Source of the DNA: Eupransor demetentiae
GTDB lineage: Bacteria > Bacillota > Bacilli > Lactobacillales > Lactobacillaceae
Assembly (NCBI RefSeq): GCF_963930865.1
Contig: NZ_CAWVOH010000001.1
Coordinates: 186,001 to 250,000 of the forward strand
Direction of reading: 5' to 3'
DNA length: 64,000 nucleotides
This document shows, in pieces, positions 1 to 8,341 of the stretch. The translations under genes were made by a program, and so were the position numbers. The notes under the pieces are model-generated. The model did no database searches. It was given only the letters and a program-made list of their open reading frames with translations, and was not told the DNA's origin. Each line of letters begins with the position of its first letter. Within the stretch, counting starts at the first letter, position 1.

Positions 1-1
1 G

Positions 2-763
2 TTTACGCGAAAAGGTCAGTATCCAGTTGTTTCGGGTGCCGTTTCACCCCATCTTTTGCGCCAGGGCGGTGCCGCTAACCAAGTCAAGATTGCCGATATG
101 ATTTTTGATGCGGGCTTTGTTGACCGCGCTGAAGCGCAGGCTTTCGGCGTGCAACCCGGTGATTTTATCGTTCCAGAAACGAAAACCGTTATGACGGCCA
201 ACAAGAAGCGCGTTATGTCGAAGTCTTGGGATGACCGCTTTGGGGTGGTAACCGTCTTGGAAGCCTTGACTGCCTTGCAGGGCGTGCAGACACCAAACAC
301 CTTGATTATGGGTGCCAACACTCAAGAAGAAGTTGGTTTGCGTGGTGCTCCGGCAGCCGTTAACCAGCTCAAACCGGACATTTTCTTTGCCATTGACACT
401 TCAGCCGCAGATGATAATGCTGTCCTGGAAGGCCATCAAGGCCACTTAAACGAGGGAGCGCTTCTGCGCGTTTACGATCCTACAGTGGTTACGCCACACC
501 GTTTGAAGGACTTTATCCAAACAACGGCGGAGGACAATCACATTCCTTACCAGTTCTTCCTTTCAAAGGGAGGCACGGATGCGGCCGCTGCGCAAAGTCA
601 GTTAGCCGGAGTGCCTTCGGTTGCCGTTGGAATGGCCTCGCGCTATTTGCACACACACGAAACGGTCTGGGCCATCGATGACTTTGAAGCCGCCAAGGAA
701 CTTGTTGTTGCGCTTGCTAAGAACCTAGACCAGTCTGTTTACCAAACAATCATGGGTGCCTGA
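2..763 (+). CDS. pepA: M42 family glutamyl aminopeptidase, 5' end missing
   Basis: The reading frame is open from the window edge, so the gene starts upstream; 253 C-terminal residues are visible of an expected 350-360. Metal-ligand and catalytic motifs of M42 peptidases are present: the Glu-Glu pair in NTQEEVGLRGA, the Asp in AIDTSAADD and the His in SRYLHTHETV near the C terminus. The family is dinuclear-metal cytosolic aminopeptidases that trim N-terminal residues from peptides and form large tetrahedral oligomers. Its stop codon overlaps the ATG of the next gene by one base, so the two are probably co-transcribed. The substrate preference (Glu/Asp) is a family expectation, not visible here. 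Confidence 0.85.
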   Translation, partial: FTRKGQYPVVSGAVSPHLLRQGGAANQVKIADMIFDAGFVDRAEAQAFGVQPGDFIVPETKTVMTANKKRVMSKSWDDRFGVVTVLEALTALQGVQTPNTLIMGANTQEEVGLRGAPAAVNQLKPDIFFAIDTSAADDNAVLEGHQGHLNEGALLRVYDPTVVTPHRLKDFIQTTAEDNHIPYQFFLSKGGTDAAAAQSQLAGVPSVAVGMASRYLHTHETVWAIDDFEAAKELVVALAKNLDQSVYQTIMGA

Positions 764-1941
764 TGTTAAAGAAGTTACAGAAATTAGATTATTGGATTGC
801 CGTGCCCTATGCCGCTCTATCTGCTCTGGGAGTCGTCATGGTTTTTTCGGCGAGTCAAAATGCTTACACTAGCCCTGTGGCTTCCTTTTTAAAGCAGTTA
901 CTCTTTGTTGTTGTGGGTTGGCTGACGGCCTTTTTCTTCTTTCATATCTCTGTCAAAGCCCTTAAAAATCCACGTAATCTGCAAAAATTCATGTGGATTA
1001 CAGCCGGCCTACTCCTAATTGCCCGCTTTATGCCGGCCGTTAATGGGGCTCACGGCTGGATTCGCTTGGGTTCCTTTATGACCTTTCAGCCGGTTGAGAT
1101 GGCCAAGCTGGTTTTAATTTTGTACTTTGCCGATTTACTAACCCGTTACCCCTGGTATTCGGAGCTGCCCTTTAGCCGGCAGATTCGCAATTGGCGTAAC
1201 CGCTGGACCTTGTTGTTTATTCCCGCCGTCATCCTAGCCCTTTACCTAGCCATGCCCGATTTGGGAAACCTTTTCATCACATTGGTGATTTTGATTGTGC
1301 TCTGGATGGCCTCGGGTGTCTCCAGTCGCTGGACCTTCTTCTGGGTGATTTTGGGTGCCTTGGCTTTGATGTTCCTGCCGGAATTAATTCGGATGTTGCA
1401 CCTCGGTGAATCTTCATCCTATGCCATCCGTCGTTTGACCAACTTTGTTAATCCATGGCAAAACATGGATCAGAGTCGGCAGTTGTTATATTCTTACTAT
1501 GCCATTGCCCGTGGAGGATTCTTCGGTGCAGGGCTTGGAAACTCGATTATTAAGCCTTTCCTACCCGAATCAAATACCGACTTTATCATGGCCGTAGCGA
1601 CGGAAGAACTAGGGGCCTTGGTGGTTTCCATGGTGTTGATTTCACTTTTGATTTTGATTGGCCGTTTGCTTTACCTTGGCATCAAAGAAAAGTCTCAGTA
1701 TTACCGCCTTTTGCTCTTTGGCATTGCCGCTTTGCTCTTGATGCAGGCCTTTGTTAACTTGGGCGGTGTTGTCGGTTTGCTACCGATTACGGGCGTTGTT
1801 TTCCCCTTTATTTCCGGTGGAGGGTCCTCCTTCATCGTCTTTTCAGTGGCGATTGGCCTAGCTCTTAATATTTCCGCTAAAAGTCGTAAGCAGGTTGTGA
1901 TTAACCCTGGCGACACCTTAGCAAGAAAGGATTTGCGATGA
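763..1941 (+). CDS. ftsW: SEDS-family peptidoglycan glycosyltransferase FtsW
   Basis: This is a 392-residue polytopic membrane protein with about ten hydrophobic segments. It has SEDS hallmarks: GAHGWIRLGSFMTFQPVEMAK and, near residue 260, the block GLGNSIIKPFLPESNTDFI, which matches the FtsW form of the family better than RodA. FtsW polymerises lipid II at the division septum with its partner class B PBP. The ylbG-rsmD-coaD genes that follow match the usual ftsW neighbourhood in lactic acid bacteria. The ATG overlaps the preceding stop and its own stop overlaps ylbG by four bases, indicating translational coupling. RodA is the alternative name. Confidence 0.85.
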   Translation: MLKKLQKLDYWIAVPYAALSALGVVMVFSASQNAYTSPVASFLKQLLFVVVGWLTAFFFFHISVKALKNPRNLQKFMWITAGLLLIARFMPAVNGAHGWIRLGSFMTFQPVEMAKLVLILYFADLLTRYPWYSELPFSRQIRNWRNRWTLLFIPAVILALYLAMPDLGNLFITLVILIVLWMASGVSSRWTFFWVILGALALMFLPELIRMLHLGESSSYAIRRLTNFVNPWQNMDQSRQLLYSYYAIARGGFFGAGLGNSIIKPFLPESNTDFIMAVATEELGALVVSMVLISLLILIGRLLYLGIKEKSQYYRLLLFGIAALLLMQAFVNLGGVVGLLPITGVVFPFISGGGSSFIVFSVAIGLALNISAKSRKQVVINPGDTLARKDLR

Positions 1942-2237
1942 CTTTTGAAGTGCAGCCCCGTCGGGCCATTTACGTATACATGCGCTCGTTAAAATATCTG
2001 GGCCAGCTAAAAAAGCATGGTCAAGTTGGCTATGTTTCCAAGCGCATGAACATTGTGGAACTCTATACGGATGAAGAAAAGGTCGCTGACTTGGCCCACA
2101 AGCTGGAACAGTATCGTTTCGTCAAACACGTGAAGCTGTCACCTCGTCCCGATATTGATCCTGATTTGGAAAATAAGCACGATGATGTTTTCTTCGAGGA
2201 ATACGATAAGCAAGTTGAAAGCGAGAATGAGGAATAA
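1938..2237 (+). CDS. ylbG: YlbG family protein (DUF2129)
   Basis: This encodes a 99-residue soluble protein beginning TFEVQPRRAIYVYM, with an acidic C-terminal tail rich in Glu and Asp. The sequence and its position directly before rsmD and coaD match the YlbG/DUF2129 family, which is widespread in Bacilli. No biochemical role is established. The start overlaps the ftsW stop as ATGA and the rsmD start lies three bases after the stop, so it sits inside a tightly coupled operon. Confidence 0.85.
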   Translation: MTFEVQPRRAIYVYMRSLKYLGQLKKHGQVGYVSKRMNIVELYTDEEKVADLAHKLEQYRFVKHVKLSPRPDIDPDLENKHDDVFFEEYDKQVESENEE

Positions 2238-2240
2238 GTT

Positions 2241-2810
2241 ATGCGCGTAATCGCTGGGCAATATGGCGGTCTGCGTTTGGAGGCCGTCAAGGGCGACCAA
2301 ACTCGGCCAACTACTGATAAAATTAAAGAGGCCATGTTTAGCATGTTGATGCCCTACTTGAAGGGTGGCAGCGTGCTTGATTTATATGCGGGAACGGGCG
2401 GTTTGGCCATTGAGGCTGTTTCGCGGGGAATGGACCAGGCCGTTTTAGTTGATCGCCAGTATCAGGCTGTTAAGGTGATTCAAGACAACCTCAACCGAGT
2501 CGGGGATTTGGATAAGTTCGACTTGATTAAGGCCAATGCGCAACAGGCCTTGGAACGCTTGGCGCAAGAGGGGCGTAGCTTTGACCTCGTTTTGCTAGAT
2601 CCGCCCTATGCTAAGGAACGGATTCAAAAAGACTTCGCGCAGATGGCGGAATTAAGCCTACTTAACGATGGCGCGATTTTGCTGGTTGAAAGTGACCAGG
2701 CCGCGGATTTGCCAGAGGATTCCGACCAGTTCGCCCTTATCAAGCAAAAGCACTATGGCATCACCGTCGTGACGCTCTATCAGTACCAAAAAGAAGGTAA
2801 TCGCTCATGA
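2241..2810 (+). CDS. rsmD: 16S rRNA (guanine966-N2)-methyltransferase RsmD
   Basis: This is a 189-residue Rossmann-fold methyltransferase. The SAM-binding motif DLYAGTGGLAIEA lies near residue 47 and the catalytic motif LLDPPYAKE, typical of N2-guanine and N6-adenine methyltransferases, near residue 118. The N-terminal MRVIAGQYGG is characteristic of RsmD. It methylates G966 of 16S rRNA in the small subunit. The rsmD-coaD pairing is one of the commonest in Firmicutes, and the genes overlap here by four bases. Confidence 0.92.
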   Translation: MRVIAGQYGGLRLEAVKGDQTRPTTDKIKEAMFSMLMPYLKGGSVLDLYAGTGGLAIEAVSRGMDQAVLVDRQYQAVKVIQDNLNRVGDLDKFDLIKANAQQALERLAQEGRSFDLVLLDPPYAKERIQKDFAQMAELSLLNDGAILLVESDQAADLPEDSDQFALIKQKHYGITVVTLYQYQKEGNRS

Positions 2811-3286
2811 AAAAAGCAGTATTCCCGGGGTCTTTTGACCCCTTAACTAACGGACACATGGACATTATCGCCCGTGCTAGCCAACTTTTCGACCAGGTGA
2901 TTGTGGCCGTCGGGATTAATACCAATAAAAAGGGACTTTTTAGCGTGGAGCAAAAAGTGGCTTTGGCTAAAGAAGCCGTTTCGGATTTGCCTAATGTTGA
3001 AGTTGGTGTCATTGACGGCTTGACCGTTGATTTCATGAAGGAACAGGGAGCCAGGTACATCATCCGCGGTTTGCGAAACTGCAAGGATTTCGAGTACGAA
3101 CGCGATATTGCCGGGATGAATTCCGTGCTGGCCGATGTTGAAACAGTTTTGCTTTTGGCGAAGCCAGAAAATCAAAATATTTCCTCTTCCATGGTCAAAG
3201 AAATTGGCAAGATGGGCGCCGACAACATGGACAAGTTCGTGCCACCGGTTGTCGTTGAAGCACTAAAAAAACAGTTCAATTCTTAA
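2807..3286 (+). CDS. coaD: Phosphopantetheine adenylyltransferase
   Basis: This encodes a 159-residue nucleotidyltransferase that makes dephospho-CoA from 4'-phosphopantetheine and ATP, the penultimate step of coenzyme A synthesis. The nucleotidyl-transferase motif FPGSFDPLTNGHMDII stands at the N terminus (the TNGH corresponds to the family TxGH), the pantetheine-pocket motif IIRGLRN lies near residue 86, and SSSMVKEI lies near residue 127. Length is normal for bacterial CoaD. It is the last gene of the ftsW operon and is followed directly by an intrinsic terminator. Confidence 0.95.
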   Translation: MKKAVFPGSFDPLTNGHMDIIARASQLFDQVIVAVGINTNKKGLFSVEQKVALAKEAVSDLPNVEVGVIDGLTVDFMKEQGARYIIRGLRNCKDFEYERDIAGMNSVLADVETVLLLAKPENQNISSSMVKEIGKMGADNMDKFVPPVVVEALKKQFNS

Positions 3287-3307
3287 AGCTTCTTAGAAGC
3301 TTTTTTT
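3285..3307 (+). terminator. Intrinsic terminator after coaD
   Basis: A perfect 8-bp stem (AAAGCTTC / GAAGCTTT) with a TTA loop runs into a run of seven T. It separates the ftsW-coaD operon from the competence genes. Confidence 0.9.
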
Positions 3308-3340
3308 ATTTGTCCTCGTACTATCTTTTAGGAGGGCATC

Positions 3341-3964
3341 ATGCGGATTGAATATCAGGATTTACTGGATTTTATAAAGAAGTATAAGTTATATGTCGCG
3401 GCGGGCGGGGTAGTCCTCTTACTATTGGGATTTTTTACTTGGCGGACTTTATCGGCTAGCCAAAGTAAAGCAGTGGTGACGGATACGGCCCTTTCATCGA
3501 GTTCGGCCAGCTCTTCTTCGGTCAAGTCTTCCAGCAAGAGTCTGGCTGTGGACTTGAAGGGAGCAGTTAATAAGCCCGGCCTTTATCATTGTCAGGAGGG
3601 TGAGCGGGTTTCGGATTTGGTTAAACAAGCGGGTGGTTTCACGGTCGAAGTTGACGAACGTGCGGTGAATTTAGCCCAAAAATTGGTTGATGGCCAGGTT
3701 ATTGTGGTTCCTAAGCAGGGGGAAGCGACGTCGGCTAATACTGGCATTAATGCTTCATCGTCGGTGGAGAAGAAGGTGGTTAACATCAATACGGCCAGTT
3801 TGGAAGAACTGCAGGCTTTGGACGGTGTGGGTGCCAAAAAGGCAGAGAAGATTATCGCTTACCGGCAAAGTAAGAACGGTTTTAAAAAGATTGATGACAT
3901 TAAAGCGGTCGAAGGAATTGGCGATAAGCGTTTTGAAAAGCTAAAGGAACAGATTACGGTATGA
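3341..3964 (+). CDS. comEA: ComEA-type competence DNA receptor
   Basis: This is a 207-residue membrane-anchored DNA-binding protein. One transmembrane helix near residues 17-37 is followed by a Ser-rich linker, an SLBB-like domain (from AVDLKGAVNKPG, about 70-125) and a C-terminal helix-hairpin-helix pair (VNINTASLEEL and GIGDKRFEKL, about 147-207). ComEA binds incoming double-stranded DNA outside the membrane and passes it to the ComEC channel. The start has a strong AGGAGG six bases upstream. No comEB gene lies between comEA and comEC, unlike in Bacillus. Confidence 0.93.
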   Translation: MRIEYQDLLDFIKKYKLYVAAGGVVLLLLGFFTWRTLSASQSKAVVTDTALSSSSASSSSVKSSSKSLAVDLKGAVNKPGLYHCQEGERVSDLVKQAGGFTVEVDERAVNLAQKLVDGQVIVVPKQGEATSANTGINASSSVEKKVVNINTASLEELQALDGVGAKKAEKIIAYRQSKNGFKKIDDIKAVEGIGDKRFEKLKEQITV

Positions 3965-6228
3965 CCGCCGAACGCTTTACTTTGCTGTGGGGCCTTTTTG
4001 CAGCGGCCTGTGCTTCTTATCTGCTGGCGCCCCATTGGATTAGTCTTGCCGCCTTACTGTTGATTAGTTGCTTGATCCTAAAACAGTGTCGGCAGGCCTT
4101 AACTTACTTGTTGATTCCACTGTGTCTGCTTTCGGGTCTTTATTTTGACCATGTTCAGTCTGGACTTCGCCTAATTGAAAGGCAGCCTGAAAGAGAGCTG
4201 ACTTTTGGAGGACAGTTAATGCCGGATCAATTTAAGATTGATGGGCAAGCATTTTCGGCCATCCTTAAGTTAAAAGATGGTCGCAAGGTTCGTTTGTACT
4301 GGCGAATCCCAAGCCAGGCGATTCAGAAGCGCTTACTAAAAGAAAGCAGCGTTTTAAAGGTAGAAGGCAGTGGAAAAATCGGGCCGATTGCTGGTCCGAC
4401 TAATTTTGCTCAGTTTGATGCTAAGGCCTACTACCGCAGTCAGGGTATTGTTCAACAAATTCAGGCGGAACAACTAGATTTTCAAGAAGATTCGGTTCGT
4501 TTTGGCCAAATTGAAAAGACTCTGAGGCAGTGGCACGCTGAATTGATTCATGCTGCACAAAAATTACCCAAGCCGCTATCATATTACAGTCAGGCCTTGA
4601 TTTTGGGTGATAATGCGGAGGAGCTTTATGATGATAACCCCGGAATTCAGGTCTTAGGATTGATTCACCTTTTTTCTGTTTCGGGTTTTCAGGTCAATTT
4701 GTTGACTGCTATCGTCTTGGCCTTGACCAAGAGACTAGGTTTTTTGCGTGAAGTCTCATTACTTATTTTGATTTTGCTCTTGCCACTATATTTCCTTTTT
4801 TCAGCCAGTCCGCCAATCTTGATGCGGGCAATCATCGCCGGTGAATTGGGCCTGTTTAAAAAATTGAGGCGCAAACGATGGTCACCGGTTACAATTTGGA
4901 GCATTGCCTTACTAGTTTCCCTGTTCTACTGTCCTGGTATTTTGCTGACTTTAGGGGGACAGTTGTCCTTCATTTTGACCTTTGCCTTGTTGTTTAGCCG
5001 ACAGCTTTCATCCTGGCAGCGGAATTTATCGCTGGGGATGATTTCCTTGCCATTAATTGTTAGCCAGCAGTACCAGTGGCATCTTTTACAAACCCTGGCC
5101 AACTTTGTTGCTATCCCACTTTTCGAAGGTTGGATTGCCCCTTTAGTCTTACTCGGTTTTATAGGGCAAAAGATTGCTGGCATAGCGGACTGCAGTAATT
5201 TCTTGCTTAATATTTTTGCGAGAAGTATCGATTTAACGGCCAATCTGCCTGGTAACTTTGTGATTGGCCGACTTAGTCCCACTGTCTTGCTGATCTTGCT
5301 TGCTTTAGCTTTTGTAACCATGTCCAAGAAGAGAATCAGACGACGGATAGCCGGCCTTGTTTTTCTGCTTGTCATCATCGGCAGCTACTACTTTAATCAC
5401 CATCCCGGAAAGGGCGAGTACACGACCTTTGATATTGGCCAAGGGGATGCGGCCTTGCTGTGCCCTGCGAATCGTAAGGGCATTACCCTAATTGATACGG
5501 GTGGCGAAGTCACCTTTCAACAGGCGGCTTGGCAGGTGCGTCATCAGCAAAAATCGCGAGCAGAAACTGTGATTGTACCTTATTTATATAGCCGGGGCAT
5601 TGATCATCTTGATTTCCTGGTCTTGACCCATCAGGATCAAGACCATCTGGGGAATGCTGGAAAAGTTTTGGGAAAAATCCCTGTAAAATACGTTTTGATT
5701 CCAGCTGGGATGAAGAGTCGGCCGGCCTTTAAACAGAAGATTCAACCTTATTTGCGCAAGGCGGAAGTCGTTGAAGTTACTGACAAGGTTAAGTTACGAG
5801 ATTTTCCGGGGCAAATTTTGCATCCCTTCCAGGCGGGTAAGGGTGAAAGTGAAGATTCGATCGCTATCTCAGCGGCAATTGGACCCCACAAATTATTTAC
5901 CGCTGGTGACTTGGATCGCTCAGGGGAGCGAGCCATTCTGGCAGCTTACCCTAATCTTCGAGCCGACATCTTAAAAGCTGGCCATCATGGTTCAAAAACC
6001 GCGACGGATCCGGAACTTCTTAAACAGTTGAAGGTGCGGGAAGCTTTGATTTCTGCCGGTCGTAATAACCGCTATCATCATCCTCATGAGGAAACCATCG
6101 CGAATTTACAAGCAGCTGGCGTGAAGATAATTTCGACGCAAAATCATGGTATGCTAAGATATATTTATTCAGGACGACAGTCCGATTTTGAGGTAAAGAT
6201 TCTCGATGAAGCTTCGACAGTTAAGTGA
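3961..6228 (+). CDS. comEC: ComEC/Rec2 DNA-uptake channel
   Basis: A full-length 755-residue protein. The N terminus has membrane helices and a DUF4131-like region, the central competence domain has many helices (about 215-480), and the C terminus is a metallo-beta-lactamase-like domain containing THQDQDHLGN near residue 560 and GHHGS near 675. ComEC forms the transformation channel; the C-terminal domain is a predicted nuclease. The ATG overlaps the comEA stop (ATGA). The frame is intact and the metal-binding motifs are present, so DNA uptake is at least encodable. Confidence 0.94.
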   Translation: MTAERFTLLWGLFAAACASYLLAPHWISLAALLLISCLILKQCRQALTYLLIPLCLLSGLYFDHVQSGLRLIERQPERELTFGGQLMPDQFKIDGQAFSAILKLKDGRKVRLYWRIPSQAIQKRLLKESSVLKVEGSGKIGPIAGPTNFAQFDAKAYYRSQGIVQQIQAEQLDFQEDSVRFGQIEKTLRQWHAELIHAAQKLPKPLSYYSQALILGDNAEELYDDNPGIQVLGLIHLFSVSGFQVNLLTAIVLALTKRLGFLREVSLLILILLLPLYFLFSASPPILMRAIIAGELGLFKKLRRKRWSPVTIWSIALLVSLFYCPGILLTLGGQLSFILTFALLFSRQLSSWQRNLSLGMISLPLIVSQQYQWHLLQTLANFVAIPLFEGWIAPLVLLGFIGQKIAGIADCSNFLLNIFARSIDLTANLPGNFVIGRLSPTVLLILLALAFVTMSKKRIRRRIAGLVFLLVIIGSYYFNHHPGKGEYTTFDIGQGDAALLCPANRKGITLIDTGGEVTFQQAAWQVRHQQKSRAETVIVPYLYSRGIDHLDFLVLTHQDQDHLGNAGKVLGKIPVKYVLIPAGMKSRPAFKQKIQPYLRKAEVVEVTDKVKLRDFPGQILHPFQAGKGESEDSIAISAAIGPHKLFTAGDLDRSGERAILAAYPNLRADILKAGHHGSKTATDPELLKQLKVREALISAGRNNRYHHPHEETIANLQAAGVKIISTQNHGMLRYIYSGRQSDFEVKILDEASTVK

Positions 6229-7201
6229 ACAAATAAAGCAGGATGCCCTAGCGAACTTCTACTTGGTCCAGGGGGAAGAAGCAGCGCTTTTGAACCAAGT
6301 ACAAGAGGAATTTCAGGGGATCTTGCAAGGTGACGAAGCTGAAATGAACTACAGTCAGTTCAACTTGGCCGAAGATGACTTCGCCGATTTTTGGGCGGAC
6401 GCCACCGCCTTACCTTTTTTCGCTGAGCACCGAGTCGTTTTGGTACAGAATCCGCTTTTTTTAACTGCCGGACATAAGCTGATTGATACTGAAGAAAAAC
6501 AGCTGCTAAGCCTTTTAGAACAACCCGTTCCTGGCAATGTTGTGGTCTTCATGGCCCGTGACCTTAAAATTGATCAACGTAAAAAGGTCAGTAAGCAGCT
6601 AAAAAAAGTTGCTGAAGAACTAGATTTACCCAGTTTAAATGAGCAGGAAAGTCGGCAATTGATTCAGCAGCGATTGAATGATTTGGACTATCAAATCGAT
6701 GGGGATGCCTTGACGGAACTTGTTAAACGCACGGCGGCCTCATATTCGATGATGCTTAATCAACTGCCGAAGTTAAGAGCCTATGCTTTGGATAGCCATC
6801 GAATTGATTTAGCAGCCGTTCAAGGTTTGGTGCCCCAAACCCTGCATGCTTCGACCTTTGACCTGGCGGATGCCATCATGTCGGGTCGCGAAGAAGTGGC
6901 CCTTCATCTATATCGGGAATTGCTCTTTACCGGTGAGGCGCCGCTGCGGATTAATGCCTTGATTTTGGGTCAGTTGCGTTTGCTTTTGCAGGTTGTGGCC
7001 ACTCCCGGTGCCCCGGCCGCTGTTGCTAACCGTCTCAAGGTTCATCCATACCGCGTTAAGTTGGCGCAAGCCGCTTTAAGAAAGTACAATCCACGTCGCT
7101 TACGGAAAGGTTTTCTGGCCTTGGTGGATGTGGAAATTGCTTTGAAGACCTCTCGTTCAGACCCAGATTTCTTGTTTGAACAGTTTATTTTGACCTTTTA
7201 A
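6206..7201 (+). CDS. holA: DNA polymerase III subunit delta
   Basis: This encodes a 331-residue clamp-loader subunit. The N-terminal NFYLVQGEEAALLNQ corresponds to the degenerate nucleotide-binding region of HolA, and the C terminus (RLKVHPYRVKLA, LVDVEIALKTSRSDP) matches the family's helical collar domain. HolA opens the beta sliding clamp during loading. The start overlaps the end of comEC by 23 bases, the usual arrangement in Firmicutes, and the gene ends at a shared bidirectional terminator. Confidence 0.93.
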   Translation: MKLRQLSEQIKQDALANFYLVQGEEAALLNQVQEEFQGILQGDEAEMNYSQFNLAEDDFADFWADATALPFFAEHRVVLVQNPLFLTAGHKLIDTEEKQLLSLLEQPVPGNVVVFMARDLKIDQRKKVSKQLKKVAEELDLPSLNEQESRQLIQQRLNDLDYQIDGDALTELVKRTAASYSMMLNQLPKLRAYALDSHRIDLAAVQGLVPQTLHASTFDLADAIMSGREEVALHLYRELLFTGEAPLRINALILGQLRLLLQVVATPGAPAAVANRLKVHPYRVKLAQAALRKYNPRRLRKGFLALVDVEIALKTSRSDPDFLFEQFILTF

Positions 7202-7209
7202 GACCAAAG

Positions 7210-7238
7210 AAAAAAGCCTCCCATCGGGAGGCTTTTTA
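7210..7238. terminator. Bidirectional terminator between holA and dyp
   Basis: The stem GCCTCCC / GGGAGGC with an ATC loop is flanked by A5 on one side and T5 on the other, so it can end transcripts from both convergent genes. Confidence 0.92.
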
Positions 7239-7245
7239 ACTTATC

Positions 7246-8205
7246 TTATTGAAATTCGCCATCAGCGATTTTGGCTAGGGTATCACGAGATGGAATGAAG
7301 AAGAGCTGTCCGGTCAAGATTGTTGAGAAAGTCAACAAGAAATCAGATTGATCAACCATGTTTTGCAGCATTCCCTTGGTAATGTGCCAGTAGCGGGAAT
7401 AACCCATGAAGTAAGTTCCAGTGATACCACGGGCGGGGTCAGAATAAGGAACGTTCATCCGGATGATTTTCTTTTCATCGCCATCTTCTTCGTACTGCGA
7501 AGCCTTGTTATGGGCGTTCTTGTACTTGTCCTCGTCTTCCAATTCCAAATCGGAGAATTTTTCACGACCAACGGCCTTTTCCTGGGCTTCGGTCTTCATG
7601 TGGTTCCAGACGTCCATCTTGTGTTGCCATTTTTGGGCAAAGGCGTATGAACCGTTTTCAAAATCAGGATCTTCGTCACCGATAATGGCATAGGGCGCAG
7701 CGTCTTCTTCAGCGGGTGCTTCAGTGCCATCAATAAAGCCGATAATGGCCCGGCCTTCAAAGTAGCGAAAGCCCTTGGTGGAATCCAAAACTTCGGTGTA
7801 GTCCTTCAAGAACTTCATGAATTGAGTTTGGCATTCGTAAACCGTCGCTTCGTTGTCGTCACGAATGTGGAAAAAGAGATCGCCACCGGTCGCGGGCATA
7901 GAATACTTAGGCCCCTTAACGCCGGTGAAAGTTTCCAATTCTTTTGGCTTGGGTGAATTTGGGAAAAGCAAATCCCAGGCATGGTTGGAAAAGCCGAAGG
8001 CGACCTTGAGGCCGGAGGCAGCCGTCAACTGTGAATCGCGAATGCGCAGCGAACGGATAATAGCCTGTGAGCGGTCCGCAAAGGCAATGATGGCTTCCTG
8101 TAATTCTTTAGGGTCAATTCCGTCTTTAAACTTTAGCACTGTGAATTGAACGCTGTGGCCGATGTCCTTCCAGACATCTTGAGCTTTACTAGGGTTGAGT
8201 GGCAT
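7246..8205 (-). CDS. Dye-decolorizing (DyP-type) heme peroxidase
   Basis: This encodes a 319-residue peroxidase that uses heme and H2O2. The diagnostic GxxDG motif is present as GFIDG near residue 155, with its catalytic Asp. The Arg in KKIIRMNVPYS and the His in KNAHNKAS fit the distal Arg and proximal heme-ligand His of the YfeX-like class. The block GTYFMGYSRYW...LTGQLFFIPS matches the C-terminal family signature. There is no signal or Tat peptide, so it is cytosolic. I chose the ATG at 8205 because AGGAG lies nine bases upstream; an upstream ATG would put that site inside the gene. It is the only minus-strand gene in the first 36 kb. No encapsulin or iron-transport gene adjoins it. Confidence 0.9.
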   Translation of the reverse strand: MPLNPSKAQDVWKDIGHSVQFTVLKFKDGIDPKELQEAIIAFADRSQAIIRSLRIRDSQLTAASGLKVAFGFSNHAWDLLFPNSPKPKELETFTGVKGPKYSMPATGGDLFFHIRDDNEATVYECQTQFMKFLKDYTEVLDSTKGFRYFEGRAIIGFIDGTEAPAEEDAAPYAIIGDEDPDFENGSYAFAQKWQHKMDVWNHMKTEAQEKAVGREKFSDLELEDEDKYKNAHNKASQYEEDGDEKKIIRMNVPYSDPARGITGTYFMGYSRYWHITKGMLQNMVDQSDFLLTFSTILTGQLFFIPSRDTLAKIADGEFQ

Positions 8206-8283
8206 GGATTTTTCTCCTCGAATCAATAATCATTTAAAACTTCAGTTACCAGAATAACTGTTCGAGCGATAAAAAGCTATAGA

Positions 8284-8298
8284 ATAGAATAATTCTAA
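8284..8298. promoter_or_regulatory. PerR-type operator in the dyp-recX intergenic region
   Basis: The 15-base element ATAGAATAATTCTAA is a 7-1-7 inverted repeat with only its outermost pair mismatched. It agrees with the degenerate PerR box NTANAANNATTNTAN at every defined position. It lies 79 bases upstream of the dyp start and 44 bases upstream of recX. A peroxide-sensing repressor controlling a peroxidase would make sense; the regulator itself is not in the window. Confidence 0.6.
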
Positions 8299-8305
8299 TT
8301 TAAAA

Positions 8306-8334
8306 TTAACAATTCTAATCATTTTTCGTACAAT
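8306..8334 (+). promoter_or_regulatory. recX promoter (-35 TTAACA, -10 TACAAT)
   Basis: The -35 is TTAACA at 8306-8311 and the -10 is TACAAT at 8329-8334, each five of six to consensus, with a 17-base spacer. Only seven bases separate the -10 from the recX ATG, so the predicted transcription start falls on or next to the start codon. Confidence 0.65.
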
Positions 8335-8341
8335 AGGGGGT

